From the NCBI GenBank assembly GCA_965203725.1, contig CBDBDH010000001.1, forward strand, positions 620,001-684,000: a stretch of 64,000 bases of DNA. Direction: 5' to 3'. The DNA is from WTFY01 sp965203725. GTDB taxonomy: Bacteria; Pseudomonadota; Gammaproteobacteria; UBA4575. Made by a program: the position numbers and the translations under genes. The notes beneath the pieces are model-generated. The model did not search any database. It was not told the origin of the DNA and saw only the letters and a list, made by a program, of their open reading frames with translations. Below are positions 34,789-42,089 of this stretch, one piece after another. Numbering within the stretch: position 1 is the first letter of the stretch; every line of letters starts with the position of its first letter.

Positions 34789-34880
34789 ACTACCGATTGA
34801 AAACCGCAATCACAGACCAAAGCCGGAAAGGGTTCGAGCGGGTAAGTAAGCCACTGCATCCAAGTTGGCATTTTTCATTT

Positions 34881-35234
34881 TCATGTGATCGGCCATTCCC
34901 AGTCATGACCCAGACACTGGTAGCGGATAATCCCGCAGATCCTGTCCGCAGACATGCCGAAATGCTGTCCCAATTGCCTCCAGCTCAGCCCTGCCCTGCG
35001 CAGGCGTACTGCTTCCGTTACCTGCTCGTGGCTAAGCGAATGGCTTGCAGGCCCATACATGGACCTGTACATACTGAGACCCAGACAGCCTGCACGGTAC
35101 AACTGTCCACGCACTACCGCTGGGCTGACGCCATGCCGCCTGGCTACCTGTTTGACAATTTGGCCTTCCTCGTAAATCTGGCGCTTCCATTCGTCTACAG
35201 GGTAATGATCGGCTCTGCCCATACGTGCCCCCAC
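34881..35234 (-). CDS. Double helix-turn-helix DNA-binding protein
   Basis: 117 residues. Two HTH segments are visible: EEGQIVKQVARRHGVSPAVV (residues 22-41) and RAGLSWRQLGQHFGMSADRI (79-98), each resembling the resolvase or transposase-type HTH. There is no catalytic domain. It could regulate the module or bind the nearby repeat arrays; it lies between the left end repeats and the TGAGAC arrays. Confidence 0.6.
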   Translation of the reverse strand: MGARMGRADHYPVDEWKRQIYEEGQIVKQVARRHGVSPAVVRGQLYRAGCLGLSMYRSMYGPASHSLSHEQVTEAVRLRRAGLSWRQLGQHFGMSADRICGIIRYQCLGHDWEWPIT

Positions 35235-35460
35235 TGGTTAGTAAGATCATGATCGTGCGGCCTTGGGCTGGTTCAAGAATAAACCGGCCTGATCCGCTCC
35301 GTCTTGGTCAAATCACTATGCCGAAATTCAGGGATTTATCAAGCCTGCAGAACCGAAAATAACTCCCGGTATAAACACGATCGACGGCGGGCATCCATCG
35401 CTTGCCCAAAATGCCGGACAAGGCTCCAGTCGGGCAATGCCGGGAAGTCCTGGCCCTGAA

Positions 35461-35944
35461 TGAGACTGCTGAAGGCTCACTTTGGGCTGCCCAGTCTCAA
35501 CCCCGCCCCCGCAGTCTCAAAATCCTTTGGAGTAGTCTCACAAAAATGGCAAATCGTCTCACTGCTATCTCACAATAACAGTAATATATTCATGTAGTTA
35601 CGCAGTTTCCGGCAATTTTTGCCCCGATAATTCTCCAGAAATTGAACGCATTTAATTTCCGCGCAGAGATATCTATGTGTAGTTGCCTTGGAAGACCCTC
35701 TTAACCGGCGTATTTGAGGGTATAGGTGATGACAGACTTTCTTGCTCGCACGCACGTATATATGTGTATATACCACATTGTCCTAATAATAATAATAAAT
35801 ATCTTATAAGTATTTATATTATATAGGATTATGCATGAGATAATGGTGAGACTAAATCGCTATTTTGTGAGACTAAATCGCTATTTCCTGAGACTGGGAA
35901 CACTTTTTCAACCCACATTGAGACAGATTCTTCACGATTGAGAC
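35461..35944. repeat. Mirror-image TGAGAC box arrays around an AT-rich core (putative origin or centromere)
   Basis: Left array, read as GTCTCA: 35494, 35514, 35535, 35556, then imperfect ATCTCA 35567. Right array, read as TGAGAC: imperfect TGAGAT 35836, then 35847, 35868, 35889, 35919, 35939. Going outward from the centre the spacings are 11, 21, 21, 20 on the left and 11, 21, 21, 30, 20 on the right, so the two sides mirror each other with two-turn helical phasing. An extra TGAGAC sits at 35461. The core (35573-35835) includes a very AT-rich stretch near 35770-35830. GTGAGACTAAATCGCTATTT is repeated exactly at a 21-bp period. The design suits a replication origin with iterons or a partition site. 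No initiator gene is evident. Confidence 0.75.
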
Positions 35945-35952
35945 CGTGAAAA

Positions 35953-36138
35953 ATGTCACTAACGCCTGATCCTGATCGGTTCACGATGCCGTTTCAGCTG
36001 GACCTCGCGTCGGCTGAGATTACCCCTGGCTATGTATCCAAGACACGCCCTGCGGCCGTGAAAAAGCTTCGGCTGCCCAAATTTGAGGGTTCAGACGGCC
36101 CCCAGCCCGACATGCTGACGCGCTGCTGCCGGCAATGA
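35953..36138 (+). CDS. Short frame directly after the TGAGAC arrays
   Basis: 61 residues (MSLTPDPDRFTMPFQLDL...KKLRLPKFEGSDGPQ). The ATG lies 8 bases after the last TGAGAC box, so its expression could be controlled by the array protein. No ribosome site beyond GTGAAAA. It might be the 5' remnant of a replication gene, but the sequence does not show this. Confidence 0.4.
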   Translation: MSLTPDPDRFTMPFQLDLASAEITPGYVSKTRPAAVKKLRLPKFEGSDGPQPDMLTRCCRQ

Positions 36139-36213
36139 TCTTGGCTGACTGACGCCTCGATCACTCGCATGACGATGCAGCTCTTTTCCTAAATCTCGAT
36201 CCGCAAGAGAGGG

Positions 36214-36242
36214 TTTACATATAGGACATAATGTCCTATACT
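36214..36242 (+). promoter_or_regulatory. Sigma-70 promoter with palindromic operator for the radC operon
   Basis: TTTACA (36214-36219), 17 bp, TATACT (36237-36242) form a good sigma-70 promoter. The spacer holds ATAGGACATAATGTCCTAT (36221-36239), a palindrome broken only at its central base, overlapping the -10. Bound repressor would exclude RNA polymerase. The layout recalls the palindromic operators of plasmid global repressors. Candidates for the repressor are the HTH proteins at 42847 and 43093. Confidence 0.8.
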
Positions 36243-36296
36243 ATGCAATACTAACCATGGGTCTGATCCCACTTGAATGAGCAAGGAGAAACTCAT

Positions 36297-36761
36297 ATGA
36301 AAAAACTCTCAAGCATGACGAGCAAGCAAAAGGACGAGACCGTCCAGCTTGCCATCAAGATTCTCTCTTACCGACATCGCGCAGGCCAAACCCTTGGCAG
36401 TCCCGATGAAACCTGCAACTACCTTTGCCTTCGGATGGCCGAATACCGCAATGAAGTGTTTGGCGCACTGTACCTAGACAACCTTTGCCGCATCATCGCG
36501 ATCAAGGAGCTTTTCCAAGGCACAGTCAACTCGGCATCCGTGCATCCCCGTGTCGTGGTGCAAGAGGCCATGGAAGCGAATGCGGCAGCCGTCGTGTTCT
36601 TCCATAACCATCCTTCGGGAGTCGCCGAACCATCCCGAGCCGATGAAATGATTACCCGCAGACTCAAGGAAGCCTTGGCATTGGTCGATGTTCGAGTACT
36701 CGACCATTTTGTCGTGAGTGCGGGCGAGTCCGTTTCATTCGCGGAACGGGGATTGCTCTGA
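36297..36761 (+). CDS. radC: RadC-family JAB/MPN domain protein
   Basis: 154 residues from ATG 36297, with AAGGAG 8 bases upstream; it has only the JAB domain and lacks the N-terminal HhH region of chromosomal RadC. The JAMM metal site is visible: HPRVVVQEAM, then FFHNHPSGVAEPSRADE. Such short RadC proteins are common in ICEs and plasmids, where they are thought to help DNA processing; the true activity is unsettled. It is the first gene after the operator-controlled promoter and heads the small-gene array. Confidence 0.88.
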   Translation: MKKLSSMTSKQKDETVQLAIKILSYRHRAGQTLGSPDETCNYLCLRMAEYRNEVFGALYLDNLCRIIAIKELFQGTVNSASVHPRVVVQEAMEANAAAVVFFHNHPSGVAEPSRADEMITRRLKEALALVDVRVLDHFVVSAGESVSFAERGLL

Positions 36762-36842
36762 GACTTCCCAAATGTGCAGCTTCCCCGCGAGGCTGCGCAC
36801 TTGGGAGGCCACAGGGGCTGACCGCAACGAGAAGGAGACGAC

Positions 36843-37280
36843 ATGCCAGAAGAGTACACAAGCGAGTTTCACGAGCAGCTATGCGCGACCTGCGCCGAGG
36901 CGGACCCGGATCAGCCGATCACGACCGCCCGCGAGATCGTCGCTGCTGCCCGCCAGATGAGCTACACCGACGAGGAGATTCACTGGAATGCCGGGGACGT
37001 GTTCAAGAACGTGTCCCTGACCGCACAGGAGGCGCGAGTCTGCCTGTACGTGAAGAACATGACCAAGGGGGGCGCTGCCCCCCTGTCCGATGAACACCGC
37101 GACCGTGCGGACGTCATCGCCCGTGAGAACGTGGAATACACCACCGATGACAACGGTATCACGACCGGGTACGTGGCATGGGGGGCCGGAGGCTTCGAGG
37201 CTGCGGGCAGCAGCGAGGCCGAAGTGCTCAACCACCTTGCCGAACAGATCGCCATCGAACTGAGAGACACAGGGATATGA
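36843..37280 (+). CDS. Hypothetical mobile-element protein
   Basis: 145 residues, acidic, with a strong GAAGGAG site before the ATG. Residues 25-55 (PITTAREIVAAARQMSYTDEEIHWNAGDVF) are helical, and the C-terminus is a helix (EAEVLNHLAEQIAIELRD). No family recognised. Its stop overlaps the next ATG (ATGA), the first of two consecutive four-base overlaps. Confidence 0.65.
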   Translation: MPEEYTSEFHEQLCATCAEADPDQPITTAREIVAAARQMSYTDEEIHWNAGDVFKNVSLTAQEARVCLYVKNMTKGGAAPLSDEHRDRADVIARENVEYTTDDNGITTGYVAWGAGGFEAAGSSEAEVLNHLAEQIAIELRDTGI

Positions 37281-37420
37281 GACAGGAACTCAAGCATGCC
37301 CTGATCCAGTTCGGGGGCGTGGTGTTTGCGATCTGCATCCACCTCGCGCCCATCGCGCTGATCTGGCTGTTCACGGGCGAATTGCCGCCCATCTTCCAAT
37401 CACAGGAGACACAACCATGA
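37277..37420 (+). CDS. Small single-pass membrane protein
   Basis: 47 residues (MRQELKHALIQFGGVVFAIC...). One hydrophobic helix (FGGVVFAICIHLAPIALIWL) is followed by a short tail. It overlaps both neighbours by ATGA, so the three genes form a tightly coupled unit. Function unknown. Confidence 0.65.
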   Translation: MRQELKHALIQFGGVVFAICIHLAPIALIWLFTGELPPIFQSQETQP

Positions 37421-37878
37421 CCACCGAATACAAAACCCTGCACGCAGGGACCATGACCTTTGACAATGTCGAACCGGCCCGCCTCGTCGAGTTCAAGTGC
37501 GACACCGACGCTGTGAGCTTCAGTGCCGTGGACGATACCGGGACCATCGAGAAGATCGAAAAGGAGATCCGCCTGATGGTCTCCAGCGCCCTGTGCGGTG
37601 CCAAGGACAGCGGAGCCTTCGACATGGCATTCCAGCGCGGCTTCTGGGGCACCGTCGAGGTGTTCGTGACATGGCGCGTCATGCCGTCCACCGACGAGGC
37701 GACGCCCGCCCCTGAAGAGGACCACCAACTCCAGCAACAGGTCTGTGAGGATCTGGAGAAGGTACTTGAAGTGCTTGAGTTCTTTATCCAGCACGACATG
37801 ACCCTGCGTCTGGTTCCGGCACAGGCCATCGTCTGGAAAAACGCGATCGAGACCGCGCACGACGTCCTGTTCAGCTAG
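37417..37878 (+). CDS. Hypothetical mobile-element protein
   Basis: 153 residues (MTTEYKTLHAGTMTFDNVEP...). A beta-rich N-terminal half is followed by a helical segment (QVCEDLEKVLEVLEFFIQH). No recognised family. The gene is followed by the first copy of the double-hairpin intergenic element. Confidence 0.62.
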   Translation: MTTEYKTLHAGTMTFDNVEPARLVEFKCDTDAVSFSAVDDTGTIEKIEKEIRLMVSSALCGAKDSGAFDMAFQRGFWGTVEVFVTWRVMPSTDEATPAPEEDHQLQQQVCEDLEKVLEVLEFFIQHDMTLRLVPAQAIVWKNAIETAHDVLFS

Positions 37879-37885
37879 GCGGATG

Positions 37886-37958
37886 CGGATATGCCCCTTC
37901 TCACGAGGGGGCATTCCGGATCGGCATCGGCCTATCCATAACGAAGACAGGAGACAGA
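37886..37958 (+). ncRNA. Intergenic double-hairpin element I, copy a
   Basis: ATGCCCC (37891-37897) pairs with GGGGCAT (37908-37914), extended by CGGA (37886-37889) with TCCG (37915-37918); a second short hairpin (GGCATCGGCC) and AAGACAGGAGACA follow, then the ATG. This is the most diverged of five copies. Confidence 0.6.
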
Positions 37959-37961
37959 ACC

Positions 37962-38387
37962 ATGACCTATGAATTCACACCCGACCAGCTTGCATGGATT
38001 GAGGCGCTGGAGTCCGGCAAGTACAAGCAGGGCACCGGCGTCCTGAAACAAAACGATCAGGACGGCACAGCATGCTACTGCTGTCTCGGACTGGCCTGCG
38101 AAATACTCGACCCCGCCGGCTTCACCCCGCAAGCCCAGACCATCCCGCTCAAGGATGGCAGCAAACGCGACGCCTATCCCTATGTCGGGCTCGCCAGCTT
38201 CCTCGATGAAAGCATGGTGACACGCCTGCAACTGAACGGCACCGCCGGGGACTGCCTGGACACCGACGGCAAGCAGGTCGAGGGCCGCGACCTGGCCCAC
38301 CTGAACGACAACGGCAGCAGCTTCGCTGAAATCGCGCAGCTGCTGCGCCAGCGCCCGGAACGCTACTTCGACAAGGTCGTCAGCTAG
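37962..38387 (+). CDS. Phage/ICE hypothetical protein with CYCCLG motif
   Basis: 141 residues. It resembles a phage-associated family of unknown function: ALESGKYKQGTGVLK, then CYCCLGLACEIL and, at the end, LAHLNDNGSSFAEIAQLL. The Cys cluster (three Cys within five residues plus one further) might bind metal. ACAGGAGACA precedes the ATG. It lies between elements a and b. Confidence 0.72.
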   Translation: MTYEFTPDQLAWIEALESGKYKQGTGVLKQNDQDGTACYCCLGLACEILDPAGFTPQAQTIPLKDGSKRDAYPYVGLASFLDESMVTRLQLNGTAGDCLDTDGKQVEGRDLAHLNDNGSSFAEIAQLLRQRPERYFDKVVS

Positions 38388-38394
38388 AAGCTGT

Positions 38395-38458
38395 CCGGAT
38401 ATGCCTGTCGCAAGGCAGGCATATCCGGCTGGACTTCAGCCGATAACAAGACAGGAGA
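38395..38458 (+). ncRNA. Intergenic double-hairpin element I, copy b
   Basis: A perfect 13-bp stem, CCGGATATGCCTG (38395-38407) with CAGGCATATCCGG (38416-38428), then GGCTG (38427-38431) with CAGCC (38437-38441), then GATAACAAGACAGGAGACA up to the ATG at 38466. The two hairpins share two bases, so they may be alternatives or stack. Confidence 0.8.
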
Positions 38459-38465
38459 CACAACC

Positions 38466-38816
38466 ATGACCACTTACTACCCCCCTCAACCGAGCATCCA
38501 GCACTCCCCATGGGGACGGGTGCAGAACGAGATCACGCTGGCCGAAGGCATCACCTTCGTCGATACCGCAAGCCATGGCGGGATCAAGCTTTCCGCCGAG
38601 CGCGTCGCCCAGATGCCCCGAGGCGCACGCAAGACGTCTGGCTGGTACGAGGAAGACTGTGAGTCTCTCTGGCCCCTGAGCAAGTTCTGGGACGAGCTTG
38701 ACCACGCCGCTCTGTTCGGGGCTGACGAGAAGGCCATCCAGAAGGCCCATGACTCGATTCAGGCAGGACTTGACCACTACGACAACGACTTCTCGCGGGT
38801 ACGAATGCACACCTAG
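38466..38816 (+). CDS. DUF7007-like protein
   Basis: 116 residues. The pattern SPWGRVQNEITLAEGITFV, DTASHGGIKLSAERVAQMP and GWYEEDCES matches the DUF7007 type found on plasmids and ICEs. The HGG and EED motifs suggest a small beta-alpha domain; the role is unknown. It is preceded by element b and followed by element c. Confidence 0.72.
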   Translation: MTTYYPPQPSIQHSPWGRVQNEITLAEGITFVDTASHGGIKLSAERVAQMPRGARKTSGWYEEDCESLWPLSKFWDELDHAALFGADEKAIQKAHDSIQAGLDHYDNDFSRVRMHT

Positions 38817-38823
38817 AGACTAC

Positions 38824-38888
38824 CCGGATATGCCTGTCGCAAGGCAGGCATATCCGGCTGGACTTCAGCCGATAACTACACAGGAGAT
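38824..38888 (+). ncRNA. Intergenic double-hairpin element I, copy c
   Basis: Identical to copy b over both hairpins: stem arms at 38824-38836 and 38845-38857, second hairpin 38856-38870, then GATAACTACACAGGAGATA before the ATG at 38897. Confidence 0.8.
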
Positions 38889-38896
38889 AGAAAACC

Positions 38897-39331
38897 ATGA
38901 CAGACGCAAGAGACATTACGGAGCGAGGACAAGCCATTGACTGGGTCGAGTCCACGCTGGAAAGCAATGCCCACTACGAACACGGCAGCGAGTACCTGGA
39001 GAACTTCATCAAGCAGGTCGTGACAGGCATCAAGGCGCCTATGCACGACACCAACACGTTGCAGGCGATCGTCGAGGCCCTGGACGATCCGAAGGTCGAG
39101 GCCAGTGAAATCGTATCCGAGCACAGCTGGGTGTTGCTGGCCGAAGCCCTCGACAACTACTCGGTGGACCAGCTCATCAATGACGCGCTGGAGAAAGGCG
39201 TGGACGCCTACCGGGCGCACCATGTGTGCAGCGCCGACGTCAGTGAGCAGATGGGCACGGAGCTCATGGGGCACGGGCGCACGGACCTGGTCGCCGGCCG
39301 CGAGGTCAACATGCCGCGGGAGGACGACTGA
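38897..39331 (+). CDS. Hypothetical mobile-element protein
   Basis: 144 residues, acidic and mostly helical (TERGQAIDWVESTLESN, NYSVDQLINDALEKGVDAY). No family recognised. It is translated from the GGAG site at the end of element c and is followed by element d. Confidence 0.62.
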   Translation: MTDARDITERGQAIDWVESTLESNAHYEHGSEYLENFIKQVVTGIKAPMHDTNTLQAIVEALDDPKVEASEIVSEHSWVLLAEALDNYSVDQLINDALEKGVDAYRAHHVCSADVSEQMGTELMGHGRTDLVAGREVNMPREDD

Positions 39332-39337
39332 GGCTGT

Positions 39338-39404
39338 CCGGCGATGCCTGTGCTGCAAGGGGCAGGCATCCCCGGCTGGACTTCAGCCGATACCAAGACA
39401 AGGA
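39338..39404 (+). ncRNA. Intergenic double-hairpin element I, copy d
   Basis: CCGGCGATGCCTG (39338-39350) pairs with CAGGCATCCCCGG (39363-39375) with one C-C mismatch. The T-A pair of copies b and c is replaced by G-C (GATGCC with GGCATC), a compensatory change. GGCTG-GACTT-CAGCC (39374-39388) is unchanged, then AAGACAAGGAGACA. Confidence 0.78.
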
Positions 39405-39413
39405 GACACCCTT

Positions 39414-39665
39414 ATGAAAATGAAAACGACCAAGATCGCCGGCGGGTTCCAGACCGTCATTGAACCGGACCGGCCCGCAGCTGCGGACGGCCAGCGCTAC
39501 ACGCTGCTGTACGAGACTGACACCGGATGCGCCGAGGCCGATACGCAGGCCCGCGGCATCAGTGAGGCCATCCGCAACTTTCGCCGCGACGTGCCCGATG
39601 AGTACCACGGCGCAGACGCCTATATCACGGACGAGGACGGCTGCGAATACCCCATGGACTGGTAA
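39414..39665 (+). CDS. Small hypothetical protein
   Basis: 83 residues from ATG 39414 with AAGGAG about 9 bases before. It reads MKMKTTKIAGGFQTVIEPDR and contains YTLLYETDTGCAEADTQARG; probably a single alpha-beta domain. No family recognised. No hairpin element follows; the next gene starts after 24 bp with its own GGAG. Confidence 0.62.
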   Translation: MKMKTTKIAGGFQTVIEPDRPAAADGQRYTLLYETDTGCAEADTQARGISEAIRNFRRDVPDEYHGADAYITDEDGCEYPMDW

Positions 39666-39689
39666 CCCTTAACGAGACAGGAGTAAGCC

Positions 39690-40121
39690 ATGAATAAAGA
39701 GAGACTGATGGAGCTGGCAGACCACATCGAGGCCGTGGGATACCAGCGGATCGTCAAGCGCAAGGGCACCAACCCTGAAGCGCAGTTCGACATGCGCCAA
39801 TGGGTGCACGAGTGCGGCGCACCTGGCTGCATCGCGGGCCATGGCGTGAACCACTTCGAGCCCGACACCTATCAGGAGTGCCTGAAGCTGCAGGAAGGTC
39901 CGGACGAGGACGTGAATGCCATGCAGACGGCGATATCCAGGGAAGCCCAGAGGATCCTGGACCTGGACTACCTGACCGCATGCCGCCTGTTCAATCCGCA
40001 TGCCATTGATAACGTGTACGACAGCGGACCCGATAAGGCGGCGGATGTGCTGCGCAAGCTGGCCGCCGGCCAGGGCGTCACCTGGTTTTCCCCCAGGGTG
40101 CGGGCGGAATTCGGAGTTTGA
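39690..40121 (+). CDS. Phage/ICE hypothetical protein with CGAPGCIAGH motif
   Basis: 143 residues. It resembles a family of unknown function common on phages: helix KERLMELADHIEAVGYQ, then FDMRQWVHECGAPGCIAGHG and a C-terminal DKAADVLRKLAAG. The two Cys of the motif and nearby His could bind metal. The next gene begins two bases after its stop. Confidence 0.72.
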   Translation: MNKERLMELADHIEAVGYQRIVKRKGTNPEAQFDMRQWVHECGAPGCIAGHGVNHFEPDTYQECLKLQEGPDEDVNAMQTAISREAQRILDLDYLTACRLFNPHAIDNVYDSGPDKAADVLRKLAAGQGVTWFSPRVRAEFGV

Positions 40122-40123
40122 CC

Positions 40124-40435
40124 ATGGCCCGCCGGAAATACACGATCAAGTCCAGCCCGAACATCCGCATGTTCGAGGTGCAGATGCGCGACCGCTCGGA
40201 GCGGTTCGTGCTGGCCCGCATCGGCCACGCTAAGGTGCGGATCTGCACGCTCGGCATGTGGACGAAGCTTTACCACGACCGGCGCTTCTTCGAGCGCGTG
40301 GTGGTGCGCGAGCTCGAGCTGGACGCCGACATGCGGGCGCGGGTGCGCAAGGCCATGAGCCCGCACATGCGCCGGCACAAACCCACCAGATTCACGGACC
40401 AGGTCATTGCGACCGTACAGGAGAACGCCGCATGA
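40124..40435 (+). CDS. Small basic hypothetical protein
   Basis: 103 residues, strongly basic (MARRKYTIKSSPNIRMFEV..., VRKAMSPHMRRHKPTRF). The charge suggests nucleic-acid binding. It follows the previous stop by two bases and overlaps the next gene by ATGA, so it is part of a coupled trio. Confidence 0.6.
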   Translation: MARRKYTIKSSPNIRMFEVQMRDRSERFVLARIGHAKVRICTLGMWTKLYHDRRFFERVVVRELELDADMRARVRKAMSPHMRRHKPTRFTDQVIATVQENAA

Positions 40436-40644
40436 ACGACATCGACGCACGGATCACGCTCAGCAGCTCGAAATGCCGCATCGAGCCGGTATCGGATACC
40501 GCCAGGGACTGGCTGGAACAGCACGTGTTCCGCATGACCACCGGCTACGAGTTCGGCCCCGTGCAGGGCAAGCGCGTACACGACGACATGCTCAAAGTCG
40601 GCATGACCCTGCATATCGTGGAGGTGACCCACCACTTCGAGTGA
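40432..40644 (+). CDS. Small hypothetical protein
   Basis: 70 residues (MNDIDARITLSSSKCRIEPV...VEVTHHFE). Starts inside the preceding stop (ATGA). No recognised domain. It is followed by copy e of the double-hairpin element. Confidence 0.58.
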   Translation: MNDIDARITLSSSKCRIEPVSDTARDWLEQHVFRMTTGYEFGPVQGKRVHDDMLKVGMTLHIVEVTHHFE

Positions 40645-40650
40645 GGCGCA

Positions 40651-40730
40651 CCGGCATAGCCTGTGCAGGCTGCAGGCTATCCCGGCCAGCTTCGGCCGAA
40701 ACTGAGAAACCCAAAATACAGGAGAAAACC
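40651..40730 (+). ncRNA. Intergenic double-hairpin element I, copy e
   Basis: CCGGCATAGCCTG (40651-40663) pairs with CAGGCTATCCCGG (40673-40685), with one C-C mismatch as in copy d; the central ATAGCC/GGCTAT differs from ATATGCC/GGCATAT by compensating changes. The second hairpin is GGCC-AGCTTC-GGCC (40684-40697), also changed on both arms. ACAGGAG leads to the ATG at 40731. Confidence 0.75.
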
Positions 40731-41171
40731 ATGACCAATACATCCACCACCCACCCGCAGCTCGAATCCGACTTCGGGCCCGTCATTCACACGTATACAC
40801 GCGCACAGGCCATCGAGGACGGTGTGCTCATCGATGTGTCCAAAACCGCACGAGAGGCCGGATTTACCCTGCCTGTGGCCATAACCGCGGCTGCCTATGC
40901 CGACACCGTGGAATGGACGAAAGCGGATAGTGAGCGGCAACGCGTCTACCAAGACCAGAGCGGGCGCCTTTGGGATGCCCTTTACATGGCGGTTTTTGCA
41001 ATACGAGCGCGAAGCGCCAGACCAAACGATACCACGATGGAATACGAGTTTTACCGAGTGCCGTGTGGCGGCAGGGCCACCAAGCCGCGTCGAGTCACTC
41101 TCAAGCTGGTGATCGGTCCGGGCGATGATGCAGAGCCGGTCGTCACAATCATGATGCCGGACGAGGACTGA
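40731..41171 (+). CDS. DUF6573-family protein
   Basis: 146 residues. The pattern HTYTRAQAIEDGVLIDVSKTAREAG followed by WDALYMAVFAIR and VTLKLVIGPGDDAEPVVTIMMPDED matches DUF6573, typical of plasmids and ICEs of proteobacteria. Function unknown; it is small and soluble. Element e supplies its ribosome site. Confidence 0.8.
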   Translation: MTNTSTTHPQLESDFGPVIHTYTRAQAIEDGVLIDVSKTAREAGFTLPVAITAAAYADTVEWTKADSERQRVYQDQSGRLWDALYMAVFAIRARSARPNDTTMEYEFYRVPCGGRATKPRRVTLKLVIGPGDDAEPVVTIMMPDED

Positions 41172-41183
41172 CCGGGGCAGCCA

Positions 41184-41260
41184 GGGGCACAGGGATCGTG
41201 CCCGCCGTCTGCGGGTGTGTTTGCCCGTACCGATGAAGGGGGAACCCAGAAACGGCAACC
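41184..41260 (+). ncRNA. Intergenic double-hairpin element II, copy a (before DUF3577 gene)
   Basis: GGGCAC (41185-41190) pairs with GTGCCC (41198-41203). A second stem follows, CGGGT ... CCCG within 41212-41227, then CCGATGAAGGGGGAACCCAG. The same order of parts recurs at 42355-42425. It lies directly ahead of the DUF3577 gene; candidate RNA motifs named after DUF3577 genes have been described, so this may be one. Confidence 0.6.
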
Positions 41261-41278
41261 AAAGAAGGAGACCAAACC

Positions 41279-41650
41279 ATGACCACAGAAGACAAGTATT
41301 TCGACCTGCAGACGACCGGCGTGGGCTACCTGCGCAAGGTGGACGACCACGAGCCGCCGACGATCACCATCGCCGCCCTTCGCGGCAGAACCGGAGATGT
41401 CCAGTACACACACTTCGAGTGCGGGGTCGTGGGCAGCAAGGCACAGGCCACCGTTAAGGAGCTCCGGGGAGCCGTTGACGACGGACTGAGAGTCCTGATC
41501 GGCTTCACGCTCAGCGATCTGCATCTGGAGCTCAGCACCTATCAGGGCGGCGAGCGCGACGGCCAGACCAAGGCTCGGCTGAAAGGACGCTTGCTGCGAA
41601 TTTCCTATACGAAGGTGGAAGGACAACCATTCATCCCGAACGCCGCATAA
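41279..41650 (+). CDS. DUF3577 / STY4534-family ICE replication-type protein
   Basis: 123 residues. The family pattern is clear: YFDLQTTGVGYLRKV, ITIAALRGRTGDVQYTHFEC, GLRVLIGFTLSDLHLELSTY and KGRLLRISYTKVEG. These proteins are carried by integrative conjugative elements and are annotated as replication-associated, with an OB-like fold. This is the best single indicator that the 34.8-44.1 kb module derives from an ICE. Confidence 0.8.
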   Translation: MTTEDKYFDLQTTGVGYLRKVDDHEPPTITIAALRGRTGDVQYTHFECGVVGSKAQATVKELRGAVDDGLRVLIGFTLSDLHLELSTYQGGERDGQTKARLKGRLLRISYTKVEGQPFIPNAA

Positions 41651-41667
41651 AGCAGCAGGAAACGGCC

Positions 41668-41690
41668 CTCTGGGATTCCAGGGGGCCCGG
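41668..41690 (+). promoter_or_regulatory. Intergenic hairpin before the 41721 gene
   Basis: GGCCCTCTGG pairs with CCAGGGGGCC around a short loop, followed by ACAGGAG and the ATG. Its sequence is unrelated to elements I and II, but the position between stop and ribosome site is the same. Confidence 0.6.
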
Positions 41691-41720
41691 CACCAATCAC
41701 AACACAGGAGAACCAAAACC

Positions 41721-42083
41721 ATGAGAACGATGAGCACACGGCTCGACGACCACAAAACCAGTGGCATGGTAAACACCACGCCATCTGACTGGTACACGAG
41801 TCACCTGACACACCAGCCCACCATAACCACGCACCTGAGCGCGGACGAGAAGGGCGTGGCGTTCAAGACCCTGCGGAACAACGACGTGATCGAGGATGGC
41901 TACATTGCACTCGATGAGGTGAGGACGGCCGGCAAGCGCCGCAACCTGATCCGCCGCATGACCCGCGAGAGCAACCAGTTGCTGATCGACGGTCCGGAAT
42001 CCGAGCTAAAGCTGTTGGGCATCATGCAATCGGCCAAGAGCTGCCAGATCGGACTGAAGCGCCAACATGTAGTAGTGGTATAG
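41721..42083 (+). CDS. Hypothetical mobile-element protein
   Basis: 120 residues (MRTMSTRLDDHKTSGMVN...). The C-terminal half is helical and basic (GKRRNLIRRMTRESNQLL). ACAGGAGA precedes the ATG. No family recognised. Confidence 0.6.
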   Translation: MRTMSTRLDDHKTSGMVNTTPSDWYTSHLTHQPTITTHLSADEKGVAFKTLRNNDVIEDGYIALDEVRTAGKRRNLIRRMTRESNQLLIDGPESELKLLGIMQSAKSCQIGLKRQHVVVV

Positions 42084-42089
42084 GCCCAA

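Larger units (their letters stand above)
34037..34880. other. Non-coding stretch with short tandem repeat and arm-like sites
   Basis: No gene is supported. Contents: two AT-rich tracts (near 34195-34220 and 34420-34440), about four units of the 13-bp repeat GGCTCCAAGTCCC at 34552-34603, and a pair of GTTGCCCCTA repeats at 34767-34788. It appears to be the junction between older accessory DNA and the radC-containing module. Confidence 0.45.

Noticed and set aside
34815..34860. GGGTTCGAGC as a tRNA T-arm at the module's left end
   Set aside because: No acceptor, D or anticodon arms can be paired around it.
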